From assembly GCF_002814235.1 (NCBI RefSeq), contig NZ_PHSU01000008.1:1-64000 (forward strand): a DNA stretch of 64,000 nucleotides, written 5' to 3'. The notes below the pieces were generated by a model that was not told the origin of the DNA, did no database searches, and saw nothing but the letters and a program-made list of their open reading frames with translations. The first letter of the stretch is position 1, and each line of letters starts with the position of its first letter. This document shows positions 61,713 to 64,000 of this stretch, piece by piece. A program made the translations under genes and the position numbers. This DNA comes from Pseudomonas sp. QS1027. Its GTDB lineage: Bacteria; Pseudomonadota; Gammaproteobacteria; Pseudomonadales; Pseudomonadaceae.

Positions 61713-62792
61713 ATGAACTCAATTACCCCCGAGTATCTGGCTGCGCTGCGCTTCGATGGCAGACAGGTCGCTACGCTGCGTTTGTTGGGTGAGTATCAGG
61801 GCAAGCAAAAGCTCTACGTGGCGCAGTCTCCTGAAGTTCTCAAGGGATTGCGCCAGATTGCGGTGGTCGAGTCCACAGAGTCGTCGAACCGTCTGGAGGG
61901 TGTTGTCGTAGCTCCCTCACGTTTGAAGTCCTTGGTCATTCGTAATGCAGCGCCAGAGAATCGATCTGAACAGGAGATCGCGGGCTACCGCGATGCATTG
62001 TCGTTGATTCACGAGTCCGCTGCGAACATGCCCTTCAGTGAAGGTCTGGTGCTGCAATTGCACACCATCCTTTACCGTTACCTACCGCAGGAGGGCGGTC
62101 GCTGGAAGGCGACCAACAACGACATTGTCGAGCGCCACCCAGACGGCTCATCGCGTCTGCGCTTCCGGCCGGTCGCTGCACATCTGACGCCGATGGCGAT
62201 AGCTGACTTGAACCAGAACTATGCCACCGCAATGGACCAACATCTGGCTGACCCTTTGGTATTGGTGCCGCTGGTGATGCTCGACTTCCTGTGCATCCAC
62301 CCATTTCCGGACGGCAATGGCCGTATGTCCCGGTTATTGACGCTGTTACTGCTTTACCACTTCGATTATGCCGTGGGCCGTTACATCAGCCTGGAGCGCA
62401 TCTTTGAGGAAACCAAGGAAGGTTATTACGAAACACTGGAAGCCAGTTCGCAGGGCTGGCATGAGGGGCGGCACGACGTCAAACCCTGGCTTGACTACTT
62501 CTGGAGCGCTCTGTTGAGGGCGTTCCGTGAGTTTGAGGAGCGTGTCGGGACAATCGATCGAGGTCGCACCAAAGGGGGTCGTGTGCGTTCGGACGTGCTG
62601 GCGCGTAGTCTGCCGTTTTCGATTTCAGAGATTGAGGAAGGCTGCCCTGGTGTGAGTCGTGACATGGTACGGCTGGTGCTGCGGGCAATGAAGTCGGAGG
62701 GACTGATCGAGTCAACGGGCAAGGGGCGTAGTGCGAAGTGGAAGCGCGTCCCGTCGGGCGGCGTTGGTCACACAATTAACGAAGGTCAGTAG
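61713..62792 (+). CDS. Fic family protein (class II, autoinhibited) with C-terminal winged helix
   Basis: Predicted AMP- or nucleotide-transferase acting on protein side chains (359 aa). The Fic motif is complete: HPFPDGNGRMSR at residues 196-207. An N-terminal inhibitory helix carries S58-N-R-L-E62-G63, the (S/T)xxxE(G/N) signature of class II Fic enzymes, so it should be self-restrained and needs no separate antitoxin. Residues about 285-350 resemble a winged helix (GVSRDMVRLVLRAMKSEGLI). AAGGAGG lies 12 nt before the ATG, slightly long spacing. Target is unknown. Confidence 0.93.
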   Translation: MNSITPEYLAALRFDGRQVATLRLLGEYQGKQKLYVAQSPEVLKGLRQIAVVESTESSNRLEGVVVAPSRLKSLVIRNAAPENRSEQEIAGYRDALSLIHESAANMPFSEGLVLQLHTILYRYLPQEGGRWKATNNDIVERHPDGSSRLRFRPVAAHLTPMAIADLNQNYATAMDQHLADPLVLVPLVMLDFLCIHPFPDGNGRMSRLLTLLLLYHFDYAVGRYISLERIFEETKEGYYETLEASSQGWHEGRHDVKPWLDYFWSALLRAFREFEERVGTIDRGRTKGGRVRSDVLARSLPFSISEIEEGCPGVSRDMVRLVLRAMKSEGLIESTGKGRSAKWKRVPSGGVGHTINEGQ

Positions 62793-63057
62793 CCCATGTT
62801 ACGAGGCGATGAGTGATGCTCAGTCGCTGCTTTCGTTCGGATATCTCTGAACTGAAATTGCCTGATGCCGTCGTCCTGCCCCTAAAGGTGCTTGGCTGAG
62901 CGGTGCGGGCAGAAGCTAAGCCTCAATGGCGACGGGAGAATTCAGGCTGCTATGGCCGCTGTTCCCAGCTTCGCGTACTTGAATTTCCCTTTCGCCAAAC
63001 GCCCCTTGAAGACGAGACAAGAATGAGCCCCCATCAGCAGGGCATGGATTCCGTCGT
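62793..63057. other. Intergenic region after fic
   Basis: Just under 270 bp with no gene, hairpin or repeat that I can support. fic and the phosphodiesterase gene converge here. Confidence 0.5.
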
Positions 63058-64000
63058 TTAACGCGCTACTTCCTTAAGATAGATCTTGCGGGCAGCAACT
63101 GCGTTAGGCGTGAAATCGGTAAATACACCGTCGACACCGGCTCGGTAAAAGGCCAGGTATTCTGCCGCTGGATCCCCCTTATAGACACCTGCCAGGTATT
63201 TCGCTTCGTTGCGGAAGGTGAATATATGAACGAACAAATTGGCCTTGTGAGCGTCGCTGATCAGGTTGGTTGGCTTGAGGGTGTCGACCTTGTCCAGGCT
63301 GGCGTTGGATGACGAATCCTGAGCTGCCGCAACGGTGAGCGACATTGCCTGTGGCTTCCACGGACCGATGCCGTCGGCGTAGGTTTTGACCTCGGCCAAT
63401 CCGGCTGGCGTCAGCATCGCACCGAAGGGGCGTGGGTCGCCCGCGACGGTCCAGCTATAGGGGCGGCCGCTGACGAACGTGTTGGGTTTGTCAGTGATGA
63501 AAATGGTTTCGCCCGTTTTGAAGTTTATGCCGTTTCCATCGACCAGTTGAACGGCTTTGGATTTCAGGCCGATAGAGCGCAGGTATTTCAAGCTGGCGGG
63601 GTCAAAGCTTTGCACAAAGACCGGGGCTTCCTTGCGATTGAGGTCGTTGTCGTTGAGGGTTTTGAGGAAGGCCTTCTCAAACGGATGAGTGCCCGGGGCG
63701 CCGCAGCCATTGGCAACGGCCTGGGCATTGTTCCAGATTGGATTTTTGCTTTCTGGATAGACTGTAATGACGCGGCCTGTCGCTGCGCTTTTAGCTTTTG
63801 CAATGTCGATCACATCCTGAAAACTCAGGATCGGCAACTTGCCGTTCAGTTCTGTTGGGCGCTGGTCGCGGGCATCGTAAGTGGTGCCACCTATCCATTG
63901 CCTGAGTTCGGCCATGGTGAAATCGCTGATTGACCAGTCGTTGGTATGGTCTTCGCCATCAACGACCAATGATTTCAAGACTGATTTTGGATCGTTGGGG
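63058..64000 (-). CDS. Glycerophosphodiester phosphodiesterase (5' end outside window)
   Basis: The C-terminal 313 codons of a periplasmic GlpQ-type enzyme that hydrolyses glycerophosphodiesters to glycerol-3-phosphate. Visible are the substrate/metal strand VITVYPESKNPIWN (the family's E-x-K), FVQSFDPASLKYLRSIG, and the end FYRAGVDGVFTDFTPNAVAAR. The frame stays open to the window edge, so the signal peptide and the first catalytic motif (HRG) are missing here. Confidence 0.9.
   Translation of the reverse strand, partial: PNDPKSVLKSLVVDGEDHTNDWSISDFTMAELRQWIGGTTYDARDQRPTELNGKLPILSFQDVIDIAKAKSAATGRVITVYPESKNPIWNNAQAVANGCGAPGTHPFEKAFLKTLNDNDLNRKEAPVFVQSFDPASLKYLRSIGLKSKAVQLVDGNGINFKTGETIFITDKPNTFVSGRPYSWTVAGDPRPFGAMLTPAGLAEVKTYADGIGPWKPQAMSLTVAAAQDSSSNASLDKVDTLKPTNLISDAHKANLFVHIFTFRNEAKYLAGVYKGDPAAEYLAFYRAGVDGVFTDFTPNAVAARKIYLKEVAR

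Noticed and set aside
57961..64000. Integrated element with attL/attR at tRNA-Ser
   Set aside because: I looked for a second copy of the tRNA 3' end (GTTCGAATCTCTGCGCCTCC) up to the window end and did not see one, and no integrase is present. Kept only as a hypothesis of an accessory region.

Overview
The window is chromosomal DNA of a fluorescent-group Pseudomonas. It is GC-rich and carries two classes of Pseudomonas REP palindromes. Gene order matches what I remember of the Pseudomonas aeruginosa PA2604-PA2666 interval run as one block: queD, a PepSY/two-component unit, chemoreceptors, nuoA-N, aceA, purB-hflD-mnmA-nudJ, the idh/icd pair, cspD-clpS-clpA, infA-bpt-aat-trxB, ftsK-lolA-rarA-serS-cysG, tusDCBE and yccA. 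Most of it is conserved core genome; the last 6 kb, beyond a tRNA-Ser gene, look accessory.

Region 1 (1-11.7 kb) is sensory. It holds queD, a patatin-like lipase, a PepSY gene behind a PepSY remnant, and an OmpR-type regulator/kinase pair. Next come a dCache chemoreceptor (TlpQ/McpU-like by position) and two tandem, near-identical sCache chemoreceptors (CtpM-like by position). A REPIN and the tRNA-hydroxylation gene trhP close the region. Region 2 (11.7-27.3 kb) is the complete 13-gene nuo operon on the minus strand, with nuoC and nuoD fused. It has a terminator after nuoN and a Fur-box-like palindrome in its upstream region.

Region 3 (27.3-39.6 kb) holds the isocitrate node: isocitrate lyase (aceA), the monomeric isocitrate dehydrogenase (idh) and, divergent from it, the dimeric one (icd) with its conserved phosphorylatable serine. 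Between them is a minus-strand run nudJ-mnmA-hflD-purB-roxA-GNAT-secretin-N protein. Region 4 (39.6-45.7 kb) gathers the bacterial N-degron machinery: the ClpS adaptor, the ClpA unfoldase and both aminoacyl-protein transferases (bpt, aat), interleaved with cspD, infA and trxB. Region 5 (45.9-57.9 kb) is housekeeping: ftsK, lolA, rarA, crcB, serS and cysG on the plus strand, then a glutathionyl-hydroquinone reductase, ybiB, tusEBCD and a Bax-inhibitor-1 protein on the minus strand.

Region 6 (58-64 kb) follows tRNA-Ser(TGA). It contains an orphan hypothetical gene, a divergent ridA/LysR pair, a BRO-N antirepressor-like gene, a class II Fic protein and the 3' part of a glycerophosphodiester phosphodiesterase. 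The most striking non-coding element is upstream of the BRO-N gene: a structured RNA with a 13-bp two-part closing stem, internal hairpins, and a single-stranded segment complementary to a sequence just before the gene. That is the layout of phage C4 antisense RNAs. The Fic gene is preceded by an array of G4/C4 half-sites that includes a perfect 12-bp inverted repeat.
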